Origin: Mucilaginibacter limnophilus
GTDB taxonomy: Bacteria > Bacteroidota > Bacteroidia > Sphingobacteriales > Sphingobacteriaceae
NCBI RefSeq assembly: GCF_004005815.1
Contig: NZ_SACK01000003.1
Coordinates: forward strand, 248,001-312,000
DNA: 64,000 nt
Direction of reading: 5' to 3'
Part shown: one piece after another, positions 28,003-37,197 of the stretch
Layout: each line of letters begins with the position of its first letter
Numbering within the stretch: the first letter of the stretch is position 1
Notes under the pieces: generated by a model
What the model was told of the DNA's origin: nothing
The model's database searches: none
The model's input: the letters and a program-made list of their open reading frames with translations, nothing else
Program-made: the position numbers and the translations under genes

Positions 28003-28215
28003 TTATCTTATTCTATCTTCTGTCATCGCATCGCTGCCCATCCGCATATAGAACGTATTGTCAGGATCCATAACAATGATTTCGCTGATATCCAGCTCGG
28101 GTTCCTCATGGGTTAGCATTGGCAGGCGAAAGCCTAGCACGTCCCGTTTCCATGTTACACACCAAATCAAGTTTACAATCGAGGCATGTCTTTGCTCATA
28201 GTTATTATAAAAAAA
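28003..28215 (-). pseudogene. Unassigned C-terminal protein remnant
   Basis: On the minus strand an open frame without a credible start runs about 70 codons and ends at TAA 28003-28005 (…RDVLGFRLPMLTHEEPELDI, ending EDRIR). It looks like real coding sequence in composition but I do not recognise it. It overlaps the start of the imuA remnant, so it may be the truncated divergent partner of imuA. It could also be a chance frame. Confidence 0.3.
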
Positions 28216-28881
28216 GTACCATCTTCGGCAGGATATCCTGAAATGGGAAGATTACAAACCGCCGCAGAGTGGCCGGCGTGCACAGCTTGGGCTGGGGCCG
28301 CTGGAAAGTGTTTCCCGAACGGTGTATTCCCAAAAGCAGCGTGCACGAACTGGTTTGCGCCAGCAGCGAGCAGGCTACCGGTTCCGCGGGCTGGTCTCGG
28401 GCATATTATCCGTATTGATTCCGCCCAGCGGGGCCTGTATCTGGATTGGCCGTGAGCGACGTTTGTTCGCTCCCGCCCTGTCCTCTTTTGGCGTTGAGCC
28501 GTACCAGGTTATCTTTCTTAGCCTGATGAATAACAAAGATACCCTATGGGTTATGGAAGAAGCATTAAAATGCCCTGGGCTCACAGCCGTAATCTGCGAA
28601 CTCCGGGAGATGGATTTCCGGCAATCACGGCGATTCCAGCTGGCTGTTGAACACAGTCGGGTCACAGGGTTGTGCTGCGGAACGCGGGTAAATTTGGTTC
28701 TACGGCCTGTGCCGCGCGCTGGCAGGTACGGTCCCTGCAAAGCGCTGACCTTAACGGACTGCCGGGTACGGGGTTTATGCGCTGGCAGGTCGATCTGCTG
28801 AAAGTACGGAACGGGCAGACAGGCAGCTGGGTTGAGCGATGCAAATGCGTTTTATGGCAACCTGGTTCCGGCATTTGCTAA
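28215..28881 (+). pseudogene. imuA: imuA remnant (RecA-like SOS mutagenesis factor), several frameshifts
   Basis: Joined across frames, this GC-rich stretch reads as ImuA. The N-terminal part is LRQDILKWEDYKPPQSG and GLGPLESV, then FPERCIPKSSVHELVC. The core is GLVSGILSVLIPPSGACIWI, VEPYQVIFLSL, DTLWVMEEALKC and RRFQLAVEHSRVTG, and the C-terminal part is RWQVRSL, LPGTGFMRWQVDLLKVRNGQ. Frame changes occur near 28310, near 28390 and near 28680, so no full protein can be made. In Bacteroidota imuA is followed by imuB and dnaE2; only a stub of imuB follows here. Confidence 0.8.
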
Positions 28882-28985
28882 CGGACGGGCTGGCGCGCCG
28901 CCGGCCTGAACTGAAAGATGTGCCTTTTGTGCTCGCCGCTCCGCAGAAGAACCGCATGGTCATTGTTGCAATATCAGCGAATTCT
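28839..28985 (+). pseudogene. imuB: imuB 5' stub (Y-family polymerase-like)
   Basis: The frame from ATG 28839 reads MRFMATWFRHLLTDGLARRRP, then PFVLAAPQKNRMVIVAISAN, the start of ImuB/DNA polymerase Y-like proteins. The similarity stops after about 49 codons, and the downstream sequence belongs to the 3' end of the convergent SnoaL-like gene. The start overlaps the end of the imuA remnant, as in intact imuA-imuB operons. At least 85% of the gene is missing. Confidence 0.75.
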
Positions 28986-29006
28986 CCACCCCTACCCTTG
29001 ACTTGT

Positions 29007-29360
29007 TTAATAGTGGCATGTTACATGGCTAGCCCGGGACGTAGCATTCAACTGCATGACCTCTGCTGCCGGTTTTCCGTTCACGCTTTCATACTTAATA
29101 ACCAGGGAATCAATCCCGCAAAAAACATAGTGCAGCTTGAAGTTCAATTCGGGGTAAGCGTTAAGTCCCTTCTCGAAATATTGTCTTAATATGGTTTTGC
29201 CCATAATCCGGCCATCATCGTTCATTCCCAGCGATATGATCATAGGTGAATTGAATTCCACCTCTTCAGCATACTGCGCCATGATCCGGTCAAGGTCATG
29301 ACTGTTCCAGGCCTCTATCCATTGTTTGGCAAATTCATTCGCCTTTTGCTGTGTCATCAT
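29007..29360 (-). CDS. SnoaL-like (NTF2-fold) protein
   Basis: A 117-aa NTF2-fold protein: AKQWIEAWNSHDLDRIMAQYAEEVEFNSP at the N-terminus, a central GKTILRQYFEKGLNAYPELNF, and EVMQLN near the C-terminus. The family covers small cyclases, isomerases and binding proteins. It overlaps the upstream DUF1572 gene by 26 bp and is the last gene of a five-gene operon. Its C-terminus (after AAEVMQLN) is unlike the usual ending and borders the imuB stub, so the tail may have been rewritten by the rearrangement. Confidence 0.78.
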   Translation of the reverse strand: MMTQQKANEFAKQWIEAWNSHDLDRIMAQYAEEVEFNSPMIISLGMNDDGRIMGKTILRQYFEKGLNAYPELNFKLHYVFCGIDSLVIKYESVNGKPAAEVMQLNATSRASHVTCHY

Positions 29361-29934
29361 GGTTAGTCTTTCTATTTAATATTTGATCGGTGAAATGTTG
29401 CCTTGCCTGTGGCTGGCTAAACTTTTCGCTGTTGTAACCCGTTGATCGGCCCTTCGGTATCGACAATGAAGTCCAATGATCAGCACGCATTTTTCCGATA
29501 AAAGCGATCTGCCCAACATGATAAGGGTAATGTGCCAGCTGCCGGTTGATCGCCTCTAATACCGTGTGGCCCTGATTGCGGATGTAAACGATCCTGTCCA
29601 GGTCCGCGGGTTGCAATGCCTTTAAGGTGTTCAGCAGCATTTCCCAGCCCTTATCCCAGCAAGCTGTTACCTGGCTTCGGGTAGTAAGGTCATTTTCAAA
29701 CTCCGCATCCCGGTCGCGCCATGGTTTTTCGCCATCTGTGGTCAACAGGTCGGTCCATCTGCTCAGCATATTGCCGGACAGGTGTTTAACGATCACCGCA
29801 ATGCTATTGCTCTCTTCATTAGCTTGCCAAAAGAGTTGTTCGTCGGTCAATTGCTCAAATGTTCTTTCGCCTAACAGCTTGTAATACTCAAACTGCTTGA
29901 TAGCGCTTTGCAGATATTCATTATCCATAAGCAA
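29335..29934 (-). CDS. DUF1572 (DinB-like) protein
   Basis: The 199-aa protein matches the DUF1572 branch of the DinB superfamily: LTDEQLFWQANEESNSIAVIVKHLSGNMLSRWTDLLTTDGEKPW with a candidate metal-ligand His, and HYPYHVGQIAFIGK with two more. It is probably a metal-dependent enzyme of unknown substrate. It starts 5 bp behind the APC permease gene and overlaps the SnoaL-like gene, so it is part of the same transcript. An ATG two codons downstream (29928) could be the start. Confidence 0.82.
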   Translation of the reverse strand: MLMDNEYLQSAIKQFEYYKLLGERTFEQLTDEQLFWQANEESNSIAVIVKHLSGNMLSRWTDLLTTDGEKPWRDRDAEFENDLTTRSQVTACWDKGWEMLLNTLKALQPADLDRIVYIRNQGHTVLEAINRQLAHYPYHVGQIAFIGKMRADHWTSLSIPKGRSTGYNSEKFSQPQARQHFTDQILNRKTNHDDTAKGE

Positions 29935-29939
29935 GTCTT

Positions 29940-31403
29940 TTATCTTAATTTACTGTTTTTACGACCGTAGCCAAAATAAATAACAATCCCGATGATCAAC
30001 CACACAAATAATCTCAGCCAGTTGGTCCAGCCTAACCCATAGATCATCGCGCCACAGAATGCAATGCCCAGCAACGGTATGAACGGCACCCATGGCGCTT
30101 TAAATTGACGTTCAAGGTTAGGTTCTCTTTTCCGCAGAATGATTACCGACACACTAACGAGAATGAAGGCGAACAAGGTGCCAATACTGCTCATATGGCC
30201 AACAACGGTACCTGGCACAAAAGCGGCGAATAAGCCAACGAGGATCATGATAACGATATTGGCTTTATAGGGCGTGTGGAATTTCGGATGGAGGGTTGAA
30301 AAATAGCCCGGCAACAAACCATCTTTGCCCATCGCATAGAAAACCCGAGACTGGCCCATCAGCATGGCCAGGATGACCGAGGAGAAGCCGGCCAACAACG
30401 CTACAGTTACCAGCTGCGCCAGCCAGCCATAACCCGGCATATAGCGTTGAATGGCAAAAGCGACCGACGCTTCTTTCCCGCTGGTGCGAAAATCATTAAC
30501 ACTGCCCAATCCCGACAATACATGGCCGAAAAGGATATAGAGCACGGCGCAAAAAGCAAGCGTTCCTAAAATGCCTATCGGCATGTCGCGTTTAGGGTTG
30601 ATGGTTTCCTGCGCCGTTGTGCTTACCGCATCAAAGCCGATAAATGCGAAAAACACGGTTCCGGCTGCAGCTAGGATGCCTTCTATACCACCGAACTTAT
30701 GTGTAAAGCCCTGTTCATCCGTATAGCTGCTAGCAGCAGGGATATAGGGAACATGATTGGCAGGATTAATAAAGCTCCAACCAAGTACTATGATGAGGAT
30801 CACGATGCTTACTTTAATGATCACGATGACACCGTTTACCAGCGCAGATTCGTGTGTTCCTTTGATCAGAAGTAGACTCACCAGCACAATGATGATCAGC
30901 GCAGGCAGGTTGATAAGTCCTTGTTCACCCGTTGCCGCATGTTGAAACGGCGAATGTGAGAGTGCGTACGGAATGGCCGGTAAATGCAGCACATTAACCA
31001 GCAAGTTGTTTAGGTACTGGCTCCAGGAAATGGCAACGGTAGCCGCGCCTACGGCATATTCCAAAATGAGGTCCCAGCCAATGATCCAGGCGACGAGCTC
31101 GCCCATGGTGGCATAAGTGTACGTATAGGCGCTACCGGATACGGGTATAGCCGAGGCCAGTTCGGCATAAGAAAAGCCGCTTAAGGCGCAGCCAAGGGCA
31201 GCTACAAAAAAAGCTATGGTAACGGATGGGCCGGCATCATCAGCTATCGCGGTAGCCGTACTCACAAATAAGCCGGAGCCGATAACCGCTCCGATGCCGA
31301 GTGCAATGAGCGACCAGGCGGTAAGCGTTCTTTTAAGGCCTTTGCTTTCACCTGTTTCTTCAAGTAATAGTTTTATAGATTTCTTTCTCCAAATGGATGG
31401 CAT
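29940..31403 (-). CDS. APC-superfamily amino-acid permease
   Basis: The 487-aa inner-membrane protein has about 12 hydrophobic segments and the APC signature GIGAVIGSGLFVSTATAIA near the N-terminus, followed by GCALSGFSYAELASAIPVSGSAYTY. FIGFDAVSTTAQETINPKRDMP further on is typical of the cationic amino-acid transporter/YfnA branch. It would import an amino acid, substrate unknown. It begins 3 bp after the PanE-like gene stop and is the third gene of the operon. Confidence 0.9.
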   Translation of the reverse strand: MPSIWRKKSIKLLLEETGESKGLKRTLTAWSLIALGIGAVIGSGLFVSTATAIADDAGPSVTIAFFVAALGCALSGFSYAELASAIPVSGSAYTYTYATMGELVAWIIGWDLILEYAVGAATVAISWSQYLNNLLVNVLHLPAIPYALSHSPFQHAATGEQGLINLPALIIIVLVSLLLIKGTHESALVNGVIVIIKVSIVILIIVLGWSFINPANHVPYIPAASSYTDEQGFTHKFGGIEGILAAAGTVFFAFIGFDAVSTTAQETINPKRDMPIGILGTLAFCAVLYILFGHVLSGLGSVNDFRTSGKEASVAFAIQRYMPGYGWLAQLVTVALLAGFSSVILAMLMGQSRVFYAMGKDGLLPGYFSTLHPKFHTPYKANIVIMILVGLFAAFVPGTVVGHMSSIGTLFAFILVSVSVIILRKREPNLERQFKAPWVPFIPLLGIAFCGAMIYGLGWTNWLRLFVWLIIGIVIYFGYGRKNSKLR

Positions 31404-31406
31404 AGA

Positions 31407-32327
31407 TCAGCGGTTTAAGTATGATTTAAGTGCAGTAAGTTCGCCTAATGTGCGGGTGATGGCTACTTTGTCTTCCAGACCTAACGATCTGGCAATGGCG
31501 GCCACTTCAAGGTTTAACGTTTCAATTTCTGTGGGCCGGTGATTCCTAATATCCTGTAAGGTGGAAATGAATTGTCCGTCCGAAGCACGGCTGATCGATA
31601 GCAAGGTGTTCCTTATGTCTTCCAACCTTAGTGACAATCCCGAATGATCCGCTATCAGAATACATTCCTCAATAATGTAGTCCGCTAATTGCATCGCCGC
31701 AGGTTCACGGTGGAATACGCCGTTATCCACTTCCAGTAAAGGACAAACCGAATTGAAAACGCAGTTGACGATAGCCTTTTGCCAGACCATTTTATGGATA
31801 TGATCTACCCGTATGAACGGGAACCAGTTAGTATGAAGCTGGTCAACAACAACTTCATTGAAAGCGGCTTCACTATCAATGCTTCCAATGGGACTGGCAG
31901 CTACCGGCCGGAACCGCAATGCGTCAGTAGTCTCAAACTGGCTGGTCGCCAGTAAAACGCAGCGGTATAAGTTCCGGAAGCCTTTGCTCAGGAACGGTCG
32001 TTCAATGTTCAGGCCGTTTTGCAGCAGCACTACAGGTGCGTTGATCGCTAGCTTTTGCAGCTTGTCTGCGATCCCTTCATTCGCTAAAGATTTACTGGCC
32101 ACCACGAAAATACCGTCCGCTTCTTTTATCGCGCTGAAGGTTTTTATTTTCAGATTAGCCTGTAGCATCGAGCCGTCGGATAAGTTTAACCGAATGCTTT
32201 CCACCTCGTCAGGCTGGTCATCCTTGCTGCCCCTGATCAAGATAATATCTCTGCCTGCATTGGCAAGGCAAACAGCCAATGCTTTGCCTATAGCGCCGGC
32301 GCCAATTACATGAATACGCGCTGCCAT
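31407..32327 (-). CDS. Ketopantoate reductase-like (PanE/ApbA) oxidoreductase
   Basis: I start the gene at ATG 32327 because it places the dinucleotide-binding motif at the very N-terminus (ARIHVIGAGAIGKALAVCLA) and leaves one base to the upstream gene; the frame is open 13 codons further. The 306-aa product has the NAD(P) fingerprint GAGAIG and the PanE-like helical C-terminal domain (KAIVNCVFNSVCPLLE, ISTLQDIRNHRPTEIETLN). Family members reduce ketopantoate or other 2-keto acids. Its place in an operon with an amino-acid permease suggests a role other than pantothenate synthesis, which is inference. Confidence 0.83.
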   Translation of the reverse strand: MAARIHVIGAGAIGKALAVCLANAGRDIILIRGSKDDQPDEVESIRLNLSDGSMLQANLKIKTFSAIKEADGIFVVASKSLANEGIADKLQKLAINAPVVLLQNGLNIERPFLSKGFRNLYRCVLLATSQFETTDALRFRPVAASPIGSIDSEAAFNEVVVDQLHTNWFPFIRVDHIHKMVWQKAIVNCVFNSVCPLLEVDNGVFHREPAAMQLADYIIEECILIADHSGLSLRLEDIRNTLLSISRASDGQFISTLQDIRNHRPTEIETLNLEVAAIARSLGLEDKVAITRTLGELTALKSYLNR

Positions 32328-32328
32328 A

Positions 32329-32874
32329 TTATTTTTTGCAATACACGATAAGGGATGCTTTAGCAATCGAGGCTTTGTTCAGCAGGAAACCCGTTAAAGC
32401 TGCGGTTGCGTTTGGCGGTGCCGAAAGCTTGTCGGTATTCAAAGCATAAACCGTAATGAGATAGCGATGCGGTGTGTCGTCGTCGGGACAAGGGCCCTGG
32501 TAGCCTTGTGAGCCGGTATCATTCTGCCCCTGCAGACTGCCGGCAGGTAACAATTTAAGATCGGCATTGCCGGCACCCTGGCTGAGCTGCGAGGTAGAAG
32601 CCGGTAGATTGATGACTACCCAATGCCAGAACCCGCTGCCGGTAGGCGCATCCGGGTCGTACATGGTAACGGCAAAGCCTTTGGTTCCGGCTGGCGGGTT
32701 TGACCAGTGTAGTTCCGGAGAAAGGTTTTTACCATTGCAACCAAAGTTACCGGCCACGAATTCATTGGTGAACTGCCCGCCAAGGTCTTTACTGGCCAGT
32801 GTAAATGTTTGCGCAAAAATACTGGTATAAAAAGTAACGAAGCTAATAAGGGTGAAGATCTTTTTCATACCCAA
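32329..32874 (-). CDS. YbhB/YbcL-type PEBP protein (Raf kinase inhibitor-like), exported
   Basis: The 181-aa protein has a signal peptide (to about FAQ, residue 22) and the PEBP ligand-site motifs LSPELHWSNPPAGTKGFAVTMYDPDAPTGSGFWHWVV and GPCPDDDTPHRYLITVYAL. Bacterial PEBP proteins are small periplasmic or cytoplasmic binding proteins of uncertain role. It is the first gene of a five-gene operon; two perfect 19-bp repeats lie immediately upstream. A second ATG at 32868 is an alternative start. Confidence 0.88.
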   Translation of the reverse strand: MGMKKIFTLISFVTFYTSIFAQTFTLASKDLGGQFTNEFVAGNFGCNGKNLSPELHWSNPPAGTKGFAVTMYDPDAPTGSGFWHWVVINLPASTSQLSQGAGNADLKLLPAGSLQGQNDTGSQGYQGPCPDDDTPHRYLITVYALNTDKLSAPPNATAALTGFLLNKASIAKASLIVYCKK

Positions 32875-32903
32875 ATATGGGCTGTGACTGTATCATTCTG
32901 TTA

Positions 32904-32943
32904 TTGCGCAAAGTCCAGATCATTTTGCGCAAAGTCCAGATCA
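32904..32943. promoter_or_regulatory. Tandem 19-bp direct repeats upstream of the PEBP operon
   Basis: TTGCGCAAAGTCCAGATCA occurs at 32904-32922 and again without mismatch at 32925-32943, a period of 21 bp or two DNA turns. The repeats lie 30-69 bp upstream of the PEBP start, and the second copy includes the AraC stop codon. Directly repeated sites at this spacing suit an AraC-family activator, here most simply the adjacent AraC protein. Confidence 0.6.
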
Positions 32944-33774
32944 GGCGATAGATCGGTATGTTGATGGCGTTACCCCGAATTTCCGTTTAAATGCCGTATT
33001 AAAATTTGACAGATGCTGGTAGCCGAAATCAAGGTAAAGTTCACTGGCAGATCTTCCTTTTAACAACTCCTTTCCGGCAATCTCCAGTTTGCGGTCGCGA
33101 ATGTATTGTTGCGGGGGTACACCGTACATTTTGATGAAGTCGCGCTTAAAGGACGAGACGCTGCGGTTGGCCAAGAAGGCTAATTCTTCCACGCTAAGTT
33201 CTTTGAGCAGGTTTTGCTCAATCAGGTTCTTTAATGAGAGGTCTCGCCGCCCGCCGAACAGTGATATGAGCAGGTGTGGATAAAGATCATACAAGGCCGT
33301 CAACAGTTCGTTTACTTTGATCATCGCTAATTCCGAAGAAAGCTTTTGCCCGCGAAAGATAAGCGCTTTAAGACTTTTTACGTACTCATCAATGTAACCG
33401 TCGATCTCGAAATGAATATAGGGCGCAATTTCTTTACCCAGTTCCTGGTGCTCCCTGGAAGCAATAAACTCCTGTCCGAGCGATGCCGGAAAGAAAATGA
33501 TGATGCTGTTATATGGCTCATTGGAATCACTATGCTCGGCTATGATGGAATGGCCTTCAGGTATCAGCATGCCTTGTCCTGATCGCAAAATGGTACTGCC
33601 TTCGGCTCGGTAAATATGCTTTTGGCCATGCTGAACGAAACTGAAGGCGAATGTCTTGAACAATACACGGTTCCGGAACGGACCGCCTTTGTCGCGGTAA
33701 TCAACAAAACGAATATCGCCGGCCTCGATCTGAGGATGACCTTTAACAATATCGGGAACTTGGAAAACCTGCAT
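32941..33774 (-). CDS. AraC-family transcriptional regulator
   Basis: With ATG 33774 as start (the open frame extends 13 hydrophobic codons further) the 277-aa protein opens QVFQVPDIVKGHPQ, followed by a cupin-like sensing half (GQGMLIPEGHSIIAEH). It ends with an AraC helix-turn-helix: SVEELAFLANRSVSSFKRDFIKMYG, then YLDFGYQHLSNFNTAFKRKFGVTPSTYR. It lies just upstream of and on the same strand as the five-gene PEBP operon, whose promoter carries a tandem repeat. The inducer is unknown. Confidence 0.88.
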   Translation of the reverse strand: MQVFQVPDIVKGHPQIEAGDIRFVDYRDKGGPFRNRVLFKTFAFSFVQHGQKHIYRAEGSTILRSGQGMLIPEGHSIIAEHSDSNEPYNSIIIFFPASLGQEFIASREHQELGKEIAPYIHFEIDGYIDEYVKSLKALIFRGQKLSSELAMIKVNELLTALYDLYPHLLISLFGGRRDLSLKNLIEQNLLKELSVEELAFLANRSVSSFKRDFIKMYGVPPQQYIRDRKLEIAGKELLKGRSASELYLDFGYQHLSNFNTAFKRKFGVTPSTYRSIA

Positions 33775-33937
33775 TAGTTCATTAAAGTAATAAATGATTA
33801 TTAAAGCTACCAAAATAAAGGTTATTAATTACTTCTCAGATCTTTATCGCTTTAAGTAAAACACCATAAGCAATATGTATCAAAACCGCTCTTCATATTA
33901 TTTAAATTTTCTATATTTCTCATTCGTCTTACTTTTA

Positions 33938-34771
33938 ATGATGCAACACCTGGAACTGAACGCGCCTGATGAAGTTAAAGACCAGATACACGGATTTTGG
34001 TATCTGGAGCGGGAGTTTGGCCCTGTGCCTGCGGCATTGGAGGTGCTGCCAGACGGAAACGCAGAGATTATTTTCTATTTCGGGACCGAACTGCTTTTGG
34101 AACAAGGCAATTCGCAGCAACCGATGCCATCTCCATTTATTGTGGGATTGTTGGGGCAAACGGTTCATTTTTACGCAAAGAACCGGCTCAAAATTATTGG
34201 CATTAAATGCCGTCCTTGGGCAGTGTATGACCTGCTTAACCTGGCACCCATGAAAGGCGGTGTTATCGGCAGTTCAGCGCACCCTATTGCTTCCTTGCAA
34301 AATCAATTAGGGCTTTTACTTCAACAAGATAAAATTGCCGAAGCGTTAGGCATGGTTAGAGACTGGTTCCTGACCAGGCAAACGACATCAAACATTAGTG
34401 CTTTAATAGTCAAAGCAGGCAGAGCCATGTTAGAGGGTAATGGTATGTTGCCGGTCACTGAAGTCGCTGAAGCAGCTCATTCAACCGTACGCACGTTGGA
34501 ACGGAAATTTAAAGCGTCGTCAGGGCATACGGTTAAAGACGTATCGGGGCTGATGCGTTTCGAGCAAGCGCGAGACCGCCTATGGTGCGCACCTGAAACT
34601 GGTATCGCCGGGCTGGCTCACGAGCTTGGATATGCGGATCAATCCCATCTTAATCGCGAATTTAAGCGTTATAGTGGCTTGACTGCTGCCGCTTTTGCCA
34701 GACAAACAAAAGCGCGTAAAGAAAGGCTAGGTGATGATTTTGTCGCAATTGTTCTATCCTCAACGGTTTAA
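33938..34771 (+). CDS. AraC-family regulator with DUF6597-like N-terminus
   Basis: The start is placed at ATG 33938 or 33941; the frame is open upstream but encodes an AT-rich, non-conserved extension. The 277-aa protein has an N-terminal domain (IHGFWYLEREFGPVPAALEVLPDGNAEIIFYFG) typical of DUF6597, and a C-terminal HTH_18 (VTEVAEAAHSTVRTLERKFKASSGHTVKDV, LAHELGYADQSHLNREFKRYSGLT). It is divergent from the other AraC gene across about 160 bp and is followed 32 bp later by the FAD monooxygenase, which it may control. Confidence 0.85.
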   Translation: MMQHLELNAPDEVKDQIHGFWYLEREFGPVPAALEVLPDGNAEIIFYFGTELLLEQGNSQQPMPSPFIVGLLGQTVHFYAKNRLKIIGIKCRPWAVYDLLNLAPMKGGVIGSSAHPIASLQNQLGLLLQQDKIAEALGMVRDWFLTRQTTSNISALIVKAGRAMLEGNGMLPVTEVAEAAHSTVRTLERKFKASSGHTVKDVSGLMRFEQARDRLWCAPETGIAGLAHELGYADQSHLNREFKRYSGLTAAAFARQTKARKERLGDDFVAIVLSSTV

Positions 34772-34803
34772 CTTCTCCAGTTTTGTGCTTTTAAAATCAA
34801 AGC

Positions 34804-35934
34804 ATGAAAGCAATAAAAGATCAAAGGATACTTGTTTCCGGCGCAAGCATTGCCGGCCTGTCCACTGCCTGGTGGCTGGATCATATCGGATACCAGGTGA
34901 CCGTAGTAGAAACGGCTGCAGCGCCCCGGACAGCGGGCGGCGCGGTCGACCTGACCGCCGAAGCCGTACACATTACTAAACGCATGGGCCTTTATGAGCA
35001 ATTTAAAAGCCATCAGCTTGGCGTCGACCGTGTCGAATTCAAAAATGCCGATGATGTGACTGAGGGTAGCATGGTTTTAAATGACGCGAAGAACGAGCAA
35101 GTTGCGGAAAGCGAACAAATAGAGATAGAGCGTGACAAATTTGTGGAGGTAATGCTCATCGCATTAGGTGAGAGAGTAGAATTCCTTTTCAGTGATAGTG
35201 TTACTGCCTTAAAGGAACAAGATGACGCGATGTTCGTTTCATTTAAGCATGCTGCGCCGCGAACATTTGACCTGGTGATCGGCTGCGACGGTTCACATTC
35301 TAATGTCCGTAAGCACTGGTTTGGGCCGGAAAATAACTACACTGTCTTTCTTGGTGCTTATTTTTCCATAAGTATCGTGCCGGGCTTGCTGGTTCCGGAA
35401 CGGACAATGCAAATGTATCGGATCCCTTACCGGTCGGTTATGTTGAATGCCTATAATGGCAAGACGGACATTGTTTTTACTTATATTTCTGAGCAAGAGG
35501 TAACTTACGACTACCGGGATGCAGTACAGCAGCAGCAAATGATCACTGATCAATTTGCCGGTAAAGGTTGGCGGATCAATGAACTGCTGGAAGAAGTTAA
35601 CCGTTCAGGCAATTTTTATTTCGACAAGTTCTGTCAAATCAAAATGCCTTGCTGGTCAAAGGGCCGTGAAGCACTGGTTGGCGATGCCGCTTACTGCGCC
35701 TCACCCGCAGCGGGTCAGGGCGGGTCCTTGTCCGTACTGGGTGCGGCCGCAGTGGCTGAGGCGCTGCAGCAACACGAGGGGGACTATCGGGCGGCCTTCA
35801 AAGCATATGAAGCGAAATTGCGGCCTTTTATTGAAAACGTTCAGGCGATGGCAGAAAGCAACGTGAAAGAAAACTTTATGCTAAAGACCGATGACGAGAT
35901 CCGTGAACGCAACAGAGAAGCGAGGCTGTTTTAA
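34804..35934 (+). CDS. FAD-dependent aromatic/tetracycline-type monooxygenase
   Basis: The 376-aa flavoprotein starts with the FAD Rossmann motif (ILVSGASIAGLSTAWWL, GxSxxG variant), has the GCDGSHSNVRK (DG) motif in the middle, and the second FAD motif LVGDAAYCASPAAGQGGSLSVLGA. This is the PHBH/TetX-like class A hydroxylase fold. Members hydroxylate aromatic or polyketide compounds using NAD(P)H; some inactivate tetracyclines, but no specific substrate can be assigned. It follows an AraC gene and is closed by a strong terminator. Confidence 0.87.
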   Translation: MKAIKDQRILVSGASIAGLSTAWWLDHIGYQVTVVETAAAPRTAGGAVDLTAEAVHITKRMGLYEQFKSHQLGVDRVEFKNADDVTEGSMVLNDAKNEQVAESEQIEIERDKFVEVMLIALGERVEFLFSDSVTALKEQDDAMFVSFKHAAPRTFDLVIGCDGSHSNVRKHWFGPENNYTVFLGAYFSISIVPGLLVPERTMQMYRIPYRSVMLNAYNGKTDIVFTYISEQEVTYDYRDAVQQQQMITDQFAGKGWRINELLEEVNRSGNFYFDKFCQIKMPCWSKGREALVGDAAYCASPAAGQGGSLSVLGAAAVAEALQQHEGDYRAAFKAYEAKLRPFIENVQAMAESNVKENFMLKTDDEIRERNREARLF

Positions 35935-35987
35935 GTTTCATCGTCGAAGAATCACATAAAGCTTAAAACCGTCAGGGGCAGACAAAA

Positions 35988-37082
<1,095 letters not shown>

Positions 37083-37197
37083 TCAATGTTACAAATATCC
37101 TGCAGTTTTTCCATACCTGGCTTATACAGAACACGGTAACAACTACCATTTTTACAGGTGGGTAGCCGGGCGCCCGATAAATAGCTAAATTTGAAAT

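Noticed and set aside
28186..28455. Several overlapping plus and minus frames in the 28.2-28.9 kb stretch as real genes
   Set aside because: They are frame segments or antisense shadows of the imuA remnant; the conserved ImuA motifs switch between frames.
34804..35934. Calling the FAD monooxygenase a tetracycline resistance gene (tetX)
   Set aside because: The fold and motifs fit the broad class A hydroxylases, but nothing visible fixes the substrate.
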